64,000 bases of DNA from Corticium candelabrum (lineage: Eukaryota; Porifera; Homoscleromorpha; Homosclerophorida; Plakinidae), in contig NC_085086.1 of NCBI RefSeq assembly GCF_963422355.1, positions 1,581,021 through 1,645,020 of the forward strand. Reading direction: 5' to 3'. Of this stretch, positions 11,995 to 24,398 are shown piece after piece; the stretch's first letter is position 1, and each line of letters begins with the position of its first letter. The notes under the pieces are model-generated. The model was not told the DNA's origin. It saw only the letters and a program-made list of their open reading frames with translations, and ran no database searches. A program made the translations under genes and the position numbers.

Positions 11995-13208
11995 GGGTTG
12001 CTTTAAACCGCAGACTGCAGACTACGCACACTGCTGACTGCAGAATGCAGACTATGAAATCGGGACTTTGGCGGCCTCATACGCATGCGTACATACTTAG
12101 ACATGAGATGTGTTCTACCTTTCGCATGTTGATGTGTTCTACCGCCGGCATCGCGCTTTAACAGGACATGTTGGCAGTGAGAGTTTTTAACTCATCATGT
12201 TCAGTAAAACATCAGGGTTAGGCCTTTCCGCAGCTTCTTCTATCTCGATCTATTGCGAGCGGCACATCTAGGTCATCTAGCTAGATATACAAGCCCGTCG
12301 ATCGCATGCGACAACTAGCTAGTGAAACTAGCTGCAGGCGACCAACGCATCACAGAGTCTGTTTGCAAAATATATTTGTTGCTATAGTGTGTAGTAAAGC
12401 GAAATTTGGAATCGCGAGTTTAAAAATGGAGATACTAACAAACTTAGAAATTGAAAACAAGAAATGCAAGAAATACAATCTTAAAATTGTAAATGTCTAA
12501 TGTAAAATTTTAAATACTAAATTTTGAAAATTAAAAAATTAAGCATTAGCAAAATGAATCTAGTGCAAAAATTAAAAATGTAGAAATAAGAAATTAGAAA
12601 CGTAAGTATTAGAATGAAAATTTAGACGGCCGCCAGTACGCTGCATGTAGAGAAATTATGCCCTTCCGGCACCATTAATTCTTACATTAAAAAATTGAAA
12701 TGCAACAATTTCCGTGATCTTCACTGTCCTAGCAATTTTAAATAATTTCTAGACGATGCTTAATTGTTTGATACTAGCGAGTATAGCTGCATGATTTTTT
12801 CAAGTAGATCGCTATCCCAGTTATTCATTGTTTTCAACTCACGCTTCTACCACAATCATGCACACAATATCAACAGAAACATTTTAAAGATGAAGAAACA
12901 CTAGATTGTCTGGTCGCCTGGTTTCAATTTCAGTAGCTGGAGCTGTCGCATGCGATCTACGTACGCCGTACACGTTGGCAAAGATCGAGATACAATCAGC
13001 TTCGAAAAGGCTTAGCCGTATTGTGTCATTAAACATGATGCTGAACTACAAATTCTCACTGCCAGCAGTTGAAGTGCAAGGCCGGGAACATCAACCAGTG
13101 AAGGTATGTGCATAAGTATGTGAGCATGCGTTTCAGAACGTCAAAGTCCCCATTCCGTCTGCAGTCTGCAGTCTGCGTAGTCTGCAGTCTGCTATTTGCA
13201 GCAACCCC
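11995..13208. mobile_element. Inverted-repeat DNA element of 1.2 kb
   Basis: The left end (11995 onward: GGGTTGCT, then GCAGACTGCAGACTACGCA, later GGGACTTTGGCG and ACGCATGCGTACATACTTA) is matched in inverse order at 13100-13208. The arms are about 100 bp with small gaps. The interior is very AT-rich around 12480-12620 and encodes nothing recognisable. A non-autonomous element is likely. No target-site duplication is evident and the superfamily is not assigned. Confidence 0.65.
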
Positions 13209-14540
13209 TCGAGATATTGATCTTCTACAATTTTTCCAAGGCCAACCACAGATAGTACGACTCCATCCTTCTAGTCGCACAGGCAGACGCTTCTATACAC
13301 ACCCCAGGTAGGAGGAGAACGGTCCGATTGTCTGTTGGGCCAATAAGCATATTCAGACTCCTGTTCGATTCTGGATCGAGTCGATACTGTACCGATGCGA
13401 AACAGACCGCTTACCTCCAGGCTACAACAGACGACGACACAATACATGACCAAGACCAAGCGCTTCGCACTCAAGTCCGCTACCTACGAGTAACTCGCAA
13501 AAACCAACGAGCTAGTCGGACCGATGCAACAAACGCTATGCACTGTTTGCTTTCGACATGAAAAGATTCGACGCTCCTTTCGGTCCCTAAGGCAGTCGGA
13601 AAGCCATACTACCCAGAGTACGCATACTTTCGATACAGAGCTTTGTAAATTGTACTCGAGTAGTACGATATCTCAAGAGGACTCCAATAGTACATCCTCT
13701 CGTGTAGTGTGGTTACTTCTACTTTTGCCACGTTTCGTAGACGATACGACGCAATACCAGCCTAGACTATATATAGCCTACATAAACAGCTCGAATATAG
13801 ATCTGTCCTCCTATACACATGGTTCCAAAATCTATCTCGACCACTCGTTCCGACACGTAACCTTCGGTAATTATCTCGTTTTTAGCTGCCACTCCCTCTT
13901 TGTAATAGCAACACTATCCTCAACGTGCCCATAAAATAACTAGTAATAACACAATTAAACAATGCAGTTATGCTTTTCTCCTTTAAAGCACGTACGGTTA
14001 CTATAAATTACTGTATATGAATTGACAATTAATTAATAAATCTACTTCTAAAGCGATAATGAATTAGCAAGTAGTGAGCACAATGACATTATAAAGCATA
14101 AAACTAATGGGTACAATTAGTAGGTTAGATTTTTCCAATACCTTATAATATCTAAAATATAGATATAATCTCTAGATTGACGTATTAAATACAAAATTTG
14201 GATACTTACCTGATTGCTGATGTTTAGTACACTGTTGTGGTTTCTCTGTACTATCTGTCGTTGATCTCAATGACGATATTGCAGCTGAAAAAATACGGAA
14301 GTAAAGAAAACCTAAATTTAACTTCAAATACCAATTTAGGCAAGATTAAACCAAGCCCTTCAACAAACGTTGGCCGACTTTGTGGGCTTAAGACAGCAAT
14401 AATGAAGCGCACCATTAATGAGACTGATAGTCATTGTAATCATGTTTTGCCGATTTTAGTCCATTCTATCTTAAACCTTTCATTTATGAGCGAGCTGATT
14501 GTTAATTAAAGAAGACTAGCTTACATATTTCAAATGTTGT
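13209..14540. other. No gene seen
   Basis: Open frames up to 136 residues occur (13524-13934), but they have no recognisable domain, and composition shifts to AT-rich after 13930. No exon or RNA gene is supported. Confidence 0.4.
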
Positions 14541-14542
14541 TG

Positions 14543-14551
14543 ACAGGAAAA

Positions 14552-14590
<39 letters not shown>

Positions 14591-14614
14591 TGCATACATA
14601 CATACCTACATACA

Positions 14615-14648
<34 letters not shown>

Positions 14649-14653
14649 CGTAC

Positions 14654-14684
<31 letters not shown>

Positions 14685-14703
14685 CATACATACAAACATA
14701 CAT

Positions 14704-14789
<86 letters not shown>

Positions 14790-14805
14790 TGAAAGACAGA
14801 AAGAT

Positions 14806-14864
<59 letters not shown>

Positions 14865-15020
14865 AAGGCTGACAGACAAGACAGATAAAAAGAGAAAAAA
14901 GGAGACAGACAAACAGACAGACAAAGAGAGAAAATGAGAGACAGACAGACAGACAGACAGAAGACAGACATACAGACTAAAACAGTCTGACAGACAGATA
15001 GACAGATAGATAGACAGACA
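14543..15020. repeat. Compound (CAGA)n/(CATA)n array
   Basis: CAGA repeats (14550-14590) pass into CATA repeats (14590-14705) and back to CAGA with interruptions up to 15020. Frames on both strands encode QTDR- or SVCL-type runs and are artefacts. Confidence 0.95.
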
Positions 15021-15776
15021 AAATGATTTTAACGAGGACATCTACTTTCCAATATGTAGTATACACAGTTAGTTGCTATAAGGACACTTCATTGCCACAA
15101 GCAATTAACGGTATTGCTATTTTATCCTAGTTCATGTTTGAAAATGCATGTGGTTTGACAGAGAGGTGGACAGACAGACAGACAGACAGATATAGACAGA
15201 CAGACCGACCGACACACAGACAGACAAACAGACAGACCGATAGACGGACAGACAAACAGACAGCCATACATACAGACAAAGAGAGAGAAGAGAGAGACAG
15301 ACAGAGAGACAGACATCCACGTTATCCAGAAGACAAACAGACACTGTTCAGTATTTTGTTCTTTAATTATCATTGTAAGACCTTGCTAGAGTCAAATGTA
15401 GTGTATCGCGTGCTTTGCTTAATTTGATTTAACCTGCAATAGTTGTGATTTATGAAATATAATACCATTGACAAACAGAAAGACAAACAGACAGACAAAT
15501 GATTTTAACAAGGACATCTATGTTACTATATGTAGTATATATAGTTAAGGGCTTTAGGCACACTTTATTGCCACAAGCAATTAACGGTATTGCTATTTTA
15601 TCCTGGTTCATGTTTGAAAATACATGTGATTTGACAGACAGATAAACCGAAAAAACAGACAGATGGACAGAAACAGACAGACCAACAGTCAGACAGACAG
15701 ACAGACAAAGACAGACAGCCAGCCAAGCAGCCAGCCAGCCAACCAGACATAAAGGCAGACAAACAGACAGACAAAA

Positions 15777-15855
<79 letters not shown>

Positions 15856-15954
15856 TAGACAGATAGACAGATAGACAGACATGCAGATAGACAGATAGAC
15901 AGACATGCAGATAGACAGACAGACAGACAGACAGACAAATAGAGAAAGGAATAG

Positions 15955-15998
<44 letters not shown>

Positions 15999-16865
15999 CA
16001 AACGCTGCAGAGTTCCTTGACTTTTGGCGAAAAAGATTCTCCCTTCAGCTGCAAAAATGCAATGCCAAAGTCATACTGAGGAAGATGGCAAGCTTGTCAA
16101 GTGACACAAGTAGCGCTAAGTACTCAACCCAGTTCTTTAGCCACTAGGCTGACCTGGGTTATCTTTTAAGTTAAGTTGTTACTGTTTTTTAGTGCTTTTT
16201 CCTGTGTACTGTAGCACCTAAAACATTATGTCATTGCCTAGCACTCTTTGTATGATAGATGAATGTTTGAAAATATATGTGAAAGACAGACAGACAGACA
16301 GGCAGACAGACAGACAGACAGACGGACGGACGGACGGACAGACAGACAGACAAACTAACAGACAGACAGACTGACAGAAAGACAGACAGACTGACAGAAA
16401 GACAGACAGAGAGCCAGGCAGAAAAACAAAGAGAGAAAGAAAGAGACAGACAAACAGACAGACAGGCAGACCGACAGACTGACAGAAAGACAGATAGACA
16501 TACAGACAAAGTGATTTTAACAAGGACATCTATGTTCCTATATGTAGTATATATAGTTACTTGCTTTAGGTACACTCTTGACATAAACAATTAACGGTAT
16601 TGCTATTTTATCCTAATTCATGTTTAAAAATACATGTGATTTGACATACAAGTAGACAGACAAATAGACAGACAAACAAACCGACAGACAAACAGACAGA
16701 CAGACAGACTAAAAATAAAGTAAAGACAGACAGACAGCCATCCATCCAGCCAGCCAGCCAGCCATCTAGACAGACAAGCAGACAGACAGACAACAGACAT
16801 ACAGACATACATACAGACAGACAAACAGACATACAGATGGACACAGAGAGAGGTAAATTAACCAA
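15020..16865. repeat. Macro-repeat: 145-bp block plus (CAGA)n, three copies
   Basis: A unique block of about 145 bp recurs at 15020-15165, 15497-15640 and 16505-16650. Its shared words include GATTTTAAC, AGGACATCTA, ATTAACGGTATTGCTATTTT and TTCATGTTT. Each copy is followed by an imperfect CAGA array (15166-15345, 15640-16005, 16650-16860). A partial block end lies before the array at 16283-16512. The unit has been duplicated with its own microsatellite. Confidence 0.85.
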
Positions 16866-17316
16866 ATTATTCTAGCGTTAGCTTTGTTATTTTACTTGCA
16901 GCAGCTCTTTGACCTAGGGCTGCTGGACTCTCACGTAGTTGTGCTACTGTTTTTGTCGTAGCTATAATATATGATTTATATGTATTTTGACAGACAGGCA
17001 GACGGACAGACAGACAAACATACAAACGGTCAACAAACGCAGCAAAGGCGCGTGCGTGAAATACATATTGTGGCATGTTCGAATAGATAGCAATGAAATA
17101 TCTATCATCTTTATTGGAATCCACTTTCTATCACAGAAAAATTGTAGCTATTGCATTTCAAATATATCTCAGGTTAGCACAATTGGTATGTACTTTATTG
17201 TAACCACAGACCCTAAGCAGTTCTAACCAGGACTATCAATGTAAAAGTAATACAATTGCTGCAGACTGACAAGAGCAACAATTCTCTGTTATGGGTATAA
17301 TGTTCATGTATTTAAC

Positions 17317-17724
17317 TTAATAAATTAAGTTAAAAGTATCTAGGACACATCGGGCTAATTGCATAGCTTCTAGTACGTTCAACATACCTTTTCTTTGATA
17401 AAGCTTACATCGACTCTCAGTGCGACCAGGACGAAGAAGTTTCTCCACATCACATAGACTTTCGTCTCCAACTTCTAGAAGTACGTCGCAAAACTGGTCA
17501 AATGATCCGACACATTGATGGCGCAAAACTGTTAGAATTTCCAAGGCCAAATCTGTCTCTGTCTTGGTTGAGTTTTGGAACTTCTGCTCTTCGTCTCGTT
17601 TAATGAGGGATTTGCTATACAGTCTGGTTGGAAGTTGATGTCGGCTAGGCCTCAACTGCTCGGCAACCGGTAGTAGGTGAGGCTTCAATTGCAACTCCCA
17701 TTTGGGATCTATTCCTAAAGCCAT
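17317..17724 (-). CDS. Small CARD-domain protein
   Basis: The frame from ATG 17724 encodes 135 residues. Residues about 10-100 follow the six-helix caspase recruitment domain pattern: LQLKPHLLPVAEQL, then RLYSKSLIKRDEEQK, LALEILTVLRHQC, GSFDQFCDVLLEVGDESL and VEKLLRP. CARDs are death-fold interaction modules used in apoptosis and innate immune signalling; in this family they act by homotypic CARD-CARD pairing. No second domain is visible. A GTAAGC donor-like site lies near 17400, after the codons for RTES, so the tail shown may be intron read-through and the real protein could continue in further exons. The start is the first ATG of the frame. A dead transposon lies directly upstream. The CARD call rests on fold pattern by eye. 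Confidence 0.55.
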   Translation of the reverse strand: MALGIDPKWELQLKPHLLPVAEQLRPSRHQLPTRLYSKSLIKRDEEQKFQNSTKTETDLALEILTVLRHQCVGSFDQFCDVLLEVGDESLCDVEKLLRPGRTESRCKLYQRKGMLNVLEAMQLARCVLDTFNLIY

Positions 17725-17944
17725 TGATAACACGCTGCACCTAAAAATATGCGCAAGAGCAAAAAGAAACGCAGCGCAACTAACAACAGCGAGCTTGTCA
17801 ATAATCTTGTCACGTGAGGCCTCGCAATTGCTGCGTGTAAAGTTGCGTTGGTTTGTCTCAAGTAGAAAAGTAATAGCTGGCAGCGTGGGAAAAATCTTGA
17901 ATCTCGCTAACTATACATCGCAACAGATAATTCTGACATCATTA

Positions 17945-18693
17945 AGAAGTTAGTGATGACGAGAAAACAATATATAGAGCTTGTTTCTGATCAGTATTGT
18001 ACAACTACATAATTGGCTACTTCCTGTATAGCACGCGATGTGATTACGCCCTCATGACCAATTAGAACGACCACCCGTGACTTCACAACCGCCGCCAGGT
18101 CAATTGTGGCATTCTAATCACTACAGGGGTCATCTGTTCCAGAAACAAAGGATTCTTCGCTTTCCGAAGTCTCTTCTTCTTCACGCCATACTTCAATGAG
18201 AACACGGTCGACCGCTTCTTCAACTATCCCGTCAGTCTCTCGATAGTGCTTTTCTACTTTTTGAATGACGTGCTTGACACAGTTGGCCCATTTCTCAGCT
18301 GTAACCTGCGTAATGCCTTAGGAAGTTAGTGATGACGAGAAGGAAAATATATAGAGCTTGTTTCTGATCAGTATTGTACAACTACCTAATTGGCTACTTC
18401 CTGTATAGCACGCGATGTGATTACGCCCTCATGACCAATTAGAACGACCACCCGTGACTTCACACCCGCCGCCAGGTCAATTGTGGCATTCTAATCACTA
18501 CAGGGGTCATCTGTTCCAGAAACAAAGGATTCTTCGCTTTCCGAAGTCTCTTCTTCTTCACGCCTTACTTCAATGAGAACACGGTCGACCGATTCTTCAA
18601 CTATCCCGTCGGTCTCTCGATAGTGCTTTTCTACTTTTTGAATGACGTGCTTGACACAGTTGGCCCATTTCTTAGCTGTAACCTGCGTAATGC
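17945..18693. repeat. Direct tandem duplication of about 374 bp
   Basis: 17945-18319 and 18320-18693 are nearly identical, both starting AGTTAGTGATGACGAGAA and ending with GTAACCTGCGTAATGCCTT. The second copy is the 3' end and flank of the transposase pseudogene; the first repeats it in the same orientation. Confidence 0.92.
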
Positions 18694-19901
18694 CTTCTCT
18701 CGCAAGCTACTCAATTCCCGCCATGGTGAAATCCTTGTTAGGAGATGCCGCATAGCCCTTGACTTGTGGCCAGACCAGCTCGATCGGGTTCAACTCGCAG
18801 TGACCGACAGGCAATCTCAGAACGCCATGACTGTGCTGACTAGCGAAGACGTCAGTCAGGTACTGTGAAGCCGGGTTTCTTGCTTTTATTAGCATGAACA
18901 TCTCTGCTTTTAACAGTTTCTTGTCGTATGGGATTTCATGCGAATCCAGATACTGGATTATGTCCTTTTTTGAGCTGCTTTTTGTCGGGATTTTCTCAAC
19001 AACGCTATTAATGATACAGTACTTGGCATTGTCAAGAACAATAACAGAAGTTGCTGGAAGGTTTGGAACCAACCTCTCTCTGAACCACTCCAAAAAGTGG
19101 GCCGTGTTCATTTCCTGATGGTAGTCACCGGTGCCTTTCTTTCCTCTGAAAACGATCATTAGAAATCCAACCCTCTTTCCACCCTGCATCGAGAATAATG
19201 AGTCTTCCACCGTTTCCTGATGGGACTCTCAAACCTTCTTTGCCATCGTAGTCAGTCCAGCATCGTTCCAAGGTATGGTGCGCGTTGAGCCATGTCTCGT
19301 CTAGATACACTATTGGTCTTCCTTCATCTCTGTACTTCTTTATTTGTCTGAGATAGTAATGACGAGCAGCAATAATTCTGTGTTGTTCAACGCTGTTTTC
19401 TTGTTGCGTGTTGTATATTTGAAGCCCATTTTCTTGACTGTTTTGAGAAGTGTTTGTTTGCTGTATGAGTAATCTATGTCTTGTTGTAGTGCTAAAATCA
19501 GATCCATCGTTGGGAGTTCTCTGTCTGTGTAGAACCGGTGAATTCTACGACGAATGGCTCCTTGAAAGTTGTCAGTCTGCTGTTGGGCAGGACCTTTATA
19601 AACCAGACTTCTTGCCTTTCTTTGCGGGACTATGCTCATCTCCTTCAACGTTTACTTGGCGATGAACTCTGAATACAGTGCGTTCAGGTACCTGCATCGT
19701 CATTGCCGTTCTTTTTGTTACACTTTCCAGCATGATTGGCCCATCACGCTTCTCTTGCTCAAAGAAGGCATGGATGTTACAGATCATCCGTTTGTGAGAA
19801 CTTCTGTAGGCATCGATCCTTTTTCTAGAACTTCTTCCTTGAATTGTATCTGAGCTATCTGTAGGAATAGCTACGGATTTTGCAATAACAGTTGAAGACA
19901 T
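18493..19901 (-). pseudogene. DDE transposase (Tc1/mariner-IS630-like) pseudogene
   Basis: The reading starts at ATG 19901 (MSSTVIAKSVAIPTDSSD) and passes an N-terminal helix-turn-helix region (MTMQVPERTVFRVHRQVN, about 19690). The catalytic part has VYLDETWLNAHHT (first Asp, about 19300), SVIVLDNAKYC (second Asp, about 19030) and CELNPIELVWPQVKGYAA (Glu, about 18780). It ends with an acidic tail and TAG at 18493-18495. Changes of frame near 19610, 19350 and 19155 break it. It has the DDE_3-type layout common in animal genomes. Its 3' end is tandemly duplicated. Terminal repeats were not found. Confidence 0.85.
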
Positions 19902-20199
19902 TATAGCAAATGAGCAAGAAAACACCAAAATTGAGATACTGAATAGATTGAGTGTACTATATAGCTAAATGTATGCGTACATGGAATTTGTGGATGTTAC
20001 ATATGACATAGAGAATGAATGATTCATTACTGCACTTTGTACCATTATGACATCAGGAAAGTGTTTACAGATGAACTCGTTTCCGTTTTGATGTGTAATG
20101 TAATCTGTATACCTTCCGTTATGCCCCTCCTAGGCTACTATAACTACATAAGCGTTTGCCGCAATTCCCACACTGCCAGCTATTGCTTTTCCTACTTTT

Positions 20200-21858
20200 C
20201 ATAAAAATTGTGGACTGTAAATTTGTGTGAGAACCAAAGCTGTATATAGTATACCGTATATAAATAAAATATTGACGGAGAATATATTTTGACGGATTAG
20301 CAGATTTTTAGGAACCGTCAATATAAATCCATTATTAATTTGGCCTCCGGGATATGTTTACGTCATCATGCACTTGGATCAGCAAGGTTGTAGGTAATCC
20401 TTGCTTGTCGTCTGTTGTGTTTACGCAGTAGTTGGAGACCATGCAGTAAGCTAGAGAAATGTGAGCCGCGAACACCGTAGTCAATCACAAACACATATGG
20501 TAAGACATATATCAGTAACAATGATGTCCAACAGCCAAAATATAATCCGCCAATATGCTTTGTCTGTTGAGTTCCTAACAAACTGCCAAAATACATTCTC
20601 TCCAATGTTTCGTCACACTTTCCAGTCTGGATCTGCCACTACCGTATCAAGAAATTAGCTATAAGCCAATAAAAGTGGGCGTGTTTCATAGTATCGCGAA
20701 GTTTAACCCCCAATTTCTAGAGATCACGCTACGCCTCTGAAAGCGGAGCTAGAAAGGCATGCGCATTTGCCGTTTGCATGTATACGCTGCATGTATATGT
20801 AGGGTGCATTTCTTTTATCTAATCCAGATTAGGCAAATTACTAATCCGGGTAATAATATTATAATCTGTGTAGTCTACCTACGCTCGGCCGGCGCCGACT
20901 GGATTGTAATTAGCAGAAAGAGTCGCTCGTTCTCAAAGCAAAGAATTGCGATGCAAAAGCGATGAATAGACATGACGCACGCAGCTAGAAACTTTGTGTG
21001 GTACATTATGTTGGTCGACCTTCTAGTCCTAGATAAGTAGGAGCATACTTCTGATATATTAGCTAAGATGGGCGTGACAGTGCCGACGTCATTGTCCCGT
21101 GTATACAGCCCGGTTCGCTTTGGATATCTTGTCGTCTACTAACGGCGTAAACTAGCACGAAAGTGCAATCGTCTCGTTTCGAAATACCCATTCTGCTTAC
21201 AGCAATACAGGGAATCAAGTGAGGACTCACTAGGACCCTGAGGTGAGTGTTTGTCAGCATCAAACACATTGTGACAACCATTTTGTGATCTCTGTTGTAA
21301 CTCTGTCGTGTTCTTTCAAGTGATGAGATTATGAATGTAGAAATAAGTCTGTGTACGTATGTGTACGCGGGTTAGGACTTGTCAAACTGCAGACCTTGTG
21401 CAGTAGACAAGTCACAGAAGCCCTCCCATTGTGTGGGCGCTGTGCACTATTTTATTAATTTTTAGTTTTTATTTTCTTTTGGCCACGATTCTGCCTGTCT
21501 GCTTCAGATATCAGGTAGAAGTTAGGGGTGATAATTTAGTTGTTTATGGGCTGGGTGACTGCAAATATTTACAAGCGTATTTCAGATCGAAAGCCGTGCA
21601 TGTTGCAGAGAGAGGTCAGAAAGATTGAGATAAATTTATTATCTTGAGATAAATTAAATAAATTAAATATCAAATTATTACCAAATTATTATCAATATTA
21701 ATTAGAACACCGAAAAGGTAAATATATTATCATGACTTGAAATCATGCATACTATAATGGTTGAATTCAACTCAAGACAATTAATCAATGTTAATGAATT
21801 AATATATTTAGACTCTAACTAGTTGTTGATTGTGCCAGAAAAGGATCAATCTTTTTGT
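20200..21858. repeat. Dispersed repeat R1, copy 1
   Basis: This stretch of about 1.6 kb matches 40888-42440 almost base for base over most of its length, for example at 20870-21640. Copy 1 has an extra insert of about 95 bp at 20226-20322. Open frames inside it are not conserved between copies. It ends at the 5' edge of CCP/Ig pseudogene A, replacing that gene's signal-peptide exon start. Confidence 0.9.
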
Positions 21859-21872
21859 GTTCTTGATACGTG

Positions 21873-22830
21873 CTGCTGAAGGTAAAGATGATACTATGAA
21901 CTTACAGACTCTGTTTAATTCTCATACCTAGCTACTTGTGTCGTATTTGTTATGAACAGACAAATGTTGCACTGTTGCCAAACTTCCGCAGTTTAAAGTC
22001 GACAAAGGAGTGCAGTATGGAATAAACGTGTGTGATGATGAAGTCATAACGTATCATAGAAGAAAGAAGAAAGCAGTACTCGATGGATTGCAGATAATCT
22101 AACTAAAATGCAACAGAATAAAAAGAACTTGGGAGCAATACGTAGGAGGTGAGACAGAAAAAAGGAGCTTGATACCTATGCAGTGGTAAAGTGAGCTATA
22201 TTATGAGGGGGAAGGAGATGACTCCTAATCTGAACGATCATACTGGAATAAGCACAAAACGTCTGCATGAGGTGTAAACAGACGTTGTGTAGCATTCTAC
22301 TACATACAAGTTACATGTACTTGACCTGACTTACATGTGCACTGTACTGACTGTATGCATTACCCTAGGCAAGATGTTGACAACCATACAAAACGTTATA
22401 AGTTAACTTATCGAACCTTTTGTCTATCTGTATATATGTTCTGTTCTCTCTAATAATGATTCAGTTGACGCAGACTATAAAAACGTGCAGTTCCAAATAC
22501 TTGGAAGGGATATCAGGGAACATGTCAATTCACATGAATTTCATCTCCGCTGTGAAATCTATGTTCAACAGGAGGATTAAACGTTGCCCGTGCTTTTTCC
22601 ATGAACGACAGATGATGGAACACTCAAACGAGTTATTTAGGTGTTACATTTTAGTAGACCTTACATGCTTTGTGAGCGTTATGTTTCTCTTTAGTGTAGT
22701 GCTGAACTGTACTTTCCACTTTCAATTTTCAGTTGCTATAGCAACTGTGCAAATACACTTTGCTTTTTGCTATGCATATGTAGTAGTATACCCAATTGAT
22801 GCCGGATCCTGTGATGTTTGAAATAAATTT
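21873..22830 (+). pseudogene. CCP/Ig family copy A, internally deleted
   Basis: Only the end of a signal-peptide exon remains (about 21868-21886). The first CCP-like exon is 21960-22148 with an in-frame TAA at 22100-22102. The Ig exon starts at 22465, has a stop after the codons for VQQED, and is cut at about 22632. There the sequence jumps straight to what is the 3' untranslated region in copy D, up to an AATAAA at 22822-22827. All sequence for CCP2, CCP3 and CCP4 is deleted. It is most like copies C and D. Confidence 0.88.
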
Positions 22831-23335
22831 TAGTAAAAGAGTTACTGTTTGCCAGTCTTTCTTATCTTTTTAAATTGGTTGACAGCATGCAGGTTCACTA
22901 ACATTAGACAAAGTATTAATATAGATTCTTTGTTTTGTTTGTCGCTCCAAGGTACTGTTATGTAGCCAGATGTTCTTGCTCTTTACTTAGTTTTGCAATG
23001 TAATTGAAACCATCATGGCAACATTTCTAGCAAATGCACAACTCCAGATAGAACACTTTGTTGAGCAAGATAGTAAGACTTGACTTGGTCAATCGGTGGT
23101 CAAGACTTAACTGGCAATTACTCAGTAAATTGTTCCATCAAATTGGCAAATAATTGTGTTTGATATTTGTCAATATAAACTACGCTATTGTGTTTCCAGC
23201 TGGAGGTATATTTTCATCACTTAGAGAATGAATTTAGTTTTAATGACCAACTAACTGTGACTCATAAATTTAATTAAACCTTGTGGAACTTTTTAAAAAT
23301 TAATTAAGCCTTTATCATTTGAGTAAATCACCCAG

Positions 23336-23702
<367 letters not shown>

Positions 23703-24331
23703 CTATTTGATAGTCTTTCTTCTGCGAATTGTTAAGTTCACAAAATGGAAATTAGAAAGCTAAAAATCCTCGCCCACTGATAAGTAAAACAATCCGCTTA
23801 GCTAAAACGAGATATGTAATCCCTACTTTATGCAACTAGAAATCGCAAGAATTTATTAGAAATTAGTCGAAAAGATAAGATGATAGTCAATCATTTATTC
23901 GAGAAAATAAGGTAATAGTCAGTTTGCAAACAAGATAAGATGAGCCATAATTGGACTGATATTTTGTCCTGTTTCTGTCAGTCTCTAATAATAGGTCATT
24001 ACGTAATGTTCATGGAGTCCGACCTCGCAGCCGAAAGTGCAGACCACAGAATTGTTTCGAATATTTCATTGTGTTGATGATGCAAGACCTTTGCAAATGC
24101 GAAAATCGAACACCAATGATATGGATAACCCGCTCATGCAGGAATCATCAACCAAGTAATTCGGTAGGCGTATACCATAAAATTTGAGTTTGCAATAGCA
24201 GTTGAATGGCAGAGAAAGCATATATCTAAAATTGCTTCACGTGGAAGGAAGGTGATGTCCCTACAGTGAAATCCGCTTTCACTCACTAACTTTCTATTCG
24301 GAAGTAGTGCGAGCATTAGCGACAACAAATG

Positions 24332-24339
24332 AATAAAAG
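24332..24339 (+). promoter_or_regulatory. TATA-like box of copy B
   Basis: AATAAAAG lies 60 bp before the start codon, followed by GAGAGTGTGCTC. The same arrangement precedes copy E at 52292-52299. Confidence 0.4.
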
Positions 24340-24398
24340 AGAGTGTGCTCGGTGCATACCTTCAGACCTATACAGCTTGCATGTGCTGACTTGCAAAC

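Noticed and set aside
13524-13934. 136-codon open frame as a gene
   Set aside because: No domain, no splice-consistent extension and biased low-complexity Ser/Thr content; probably chance.
14502-16865. Long Cys/Leu/Ser/Val and Thr/Asp/Arg/Gln repeat proteins
   Set aside because: They are translations of CAGA and CATA microsatellites in all frames; there are no unique segments with coding character.
20366-20605. Small conserved protein inside repeat R1 (also 40948-41238)
   Set aside because: The frames in the two copies differ in length and start, substitutions do not favour synonymous sites by eye, and the region is part of a MITE-like repeat.
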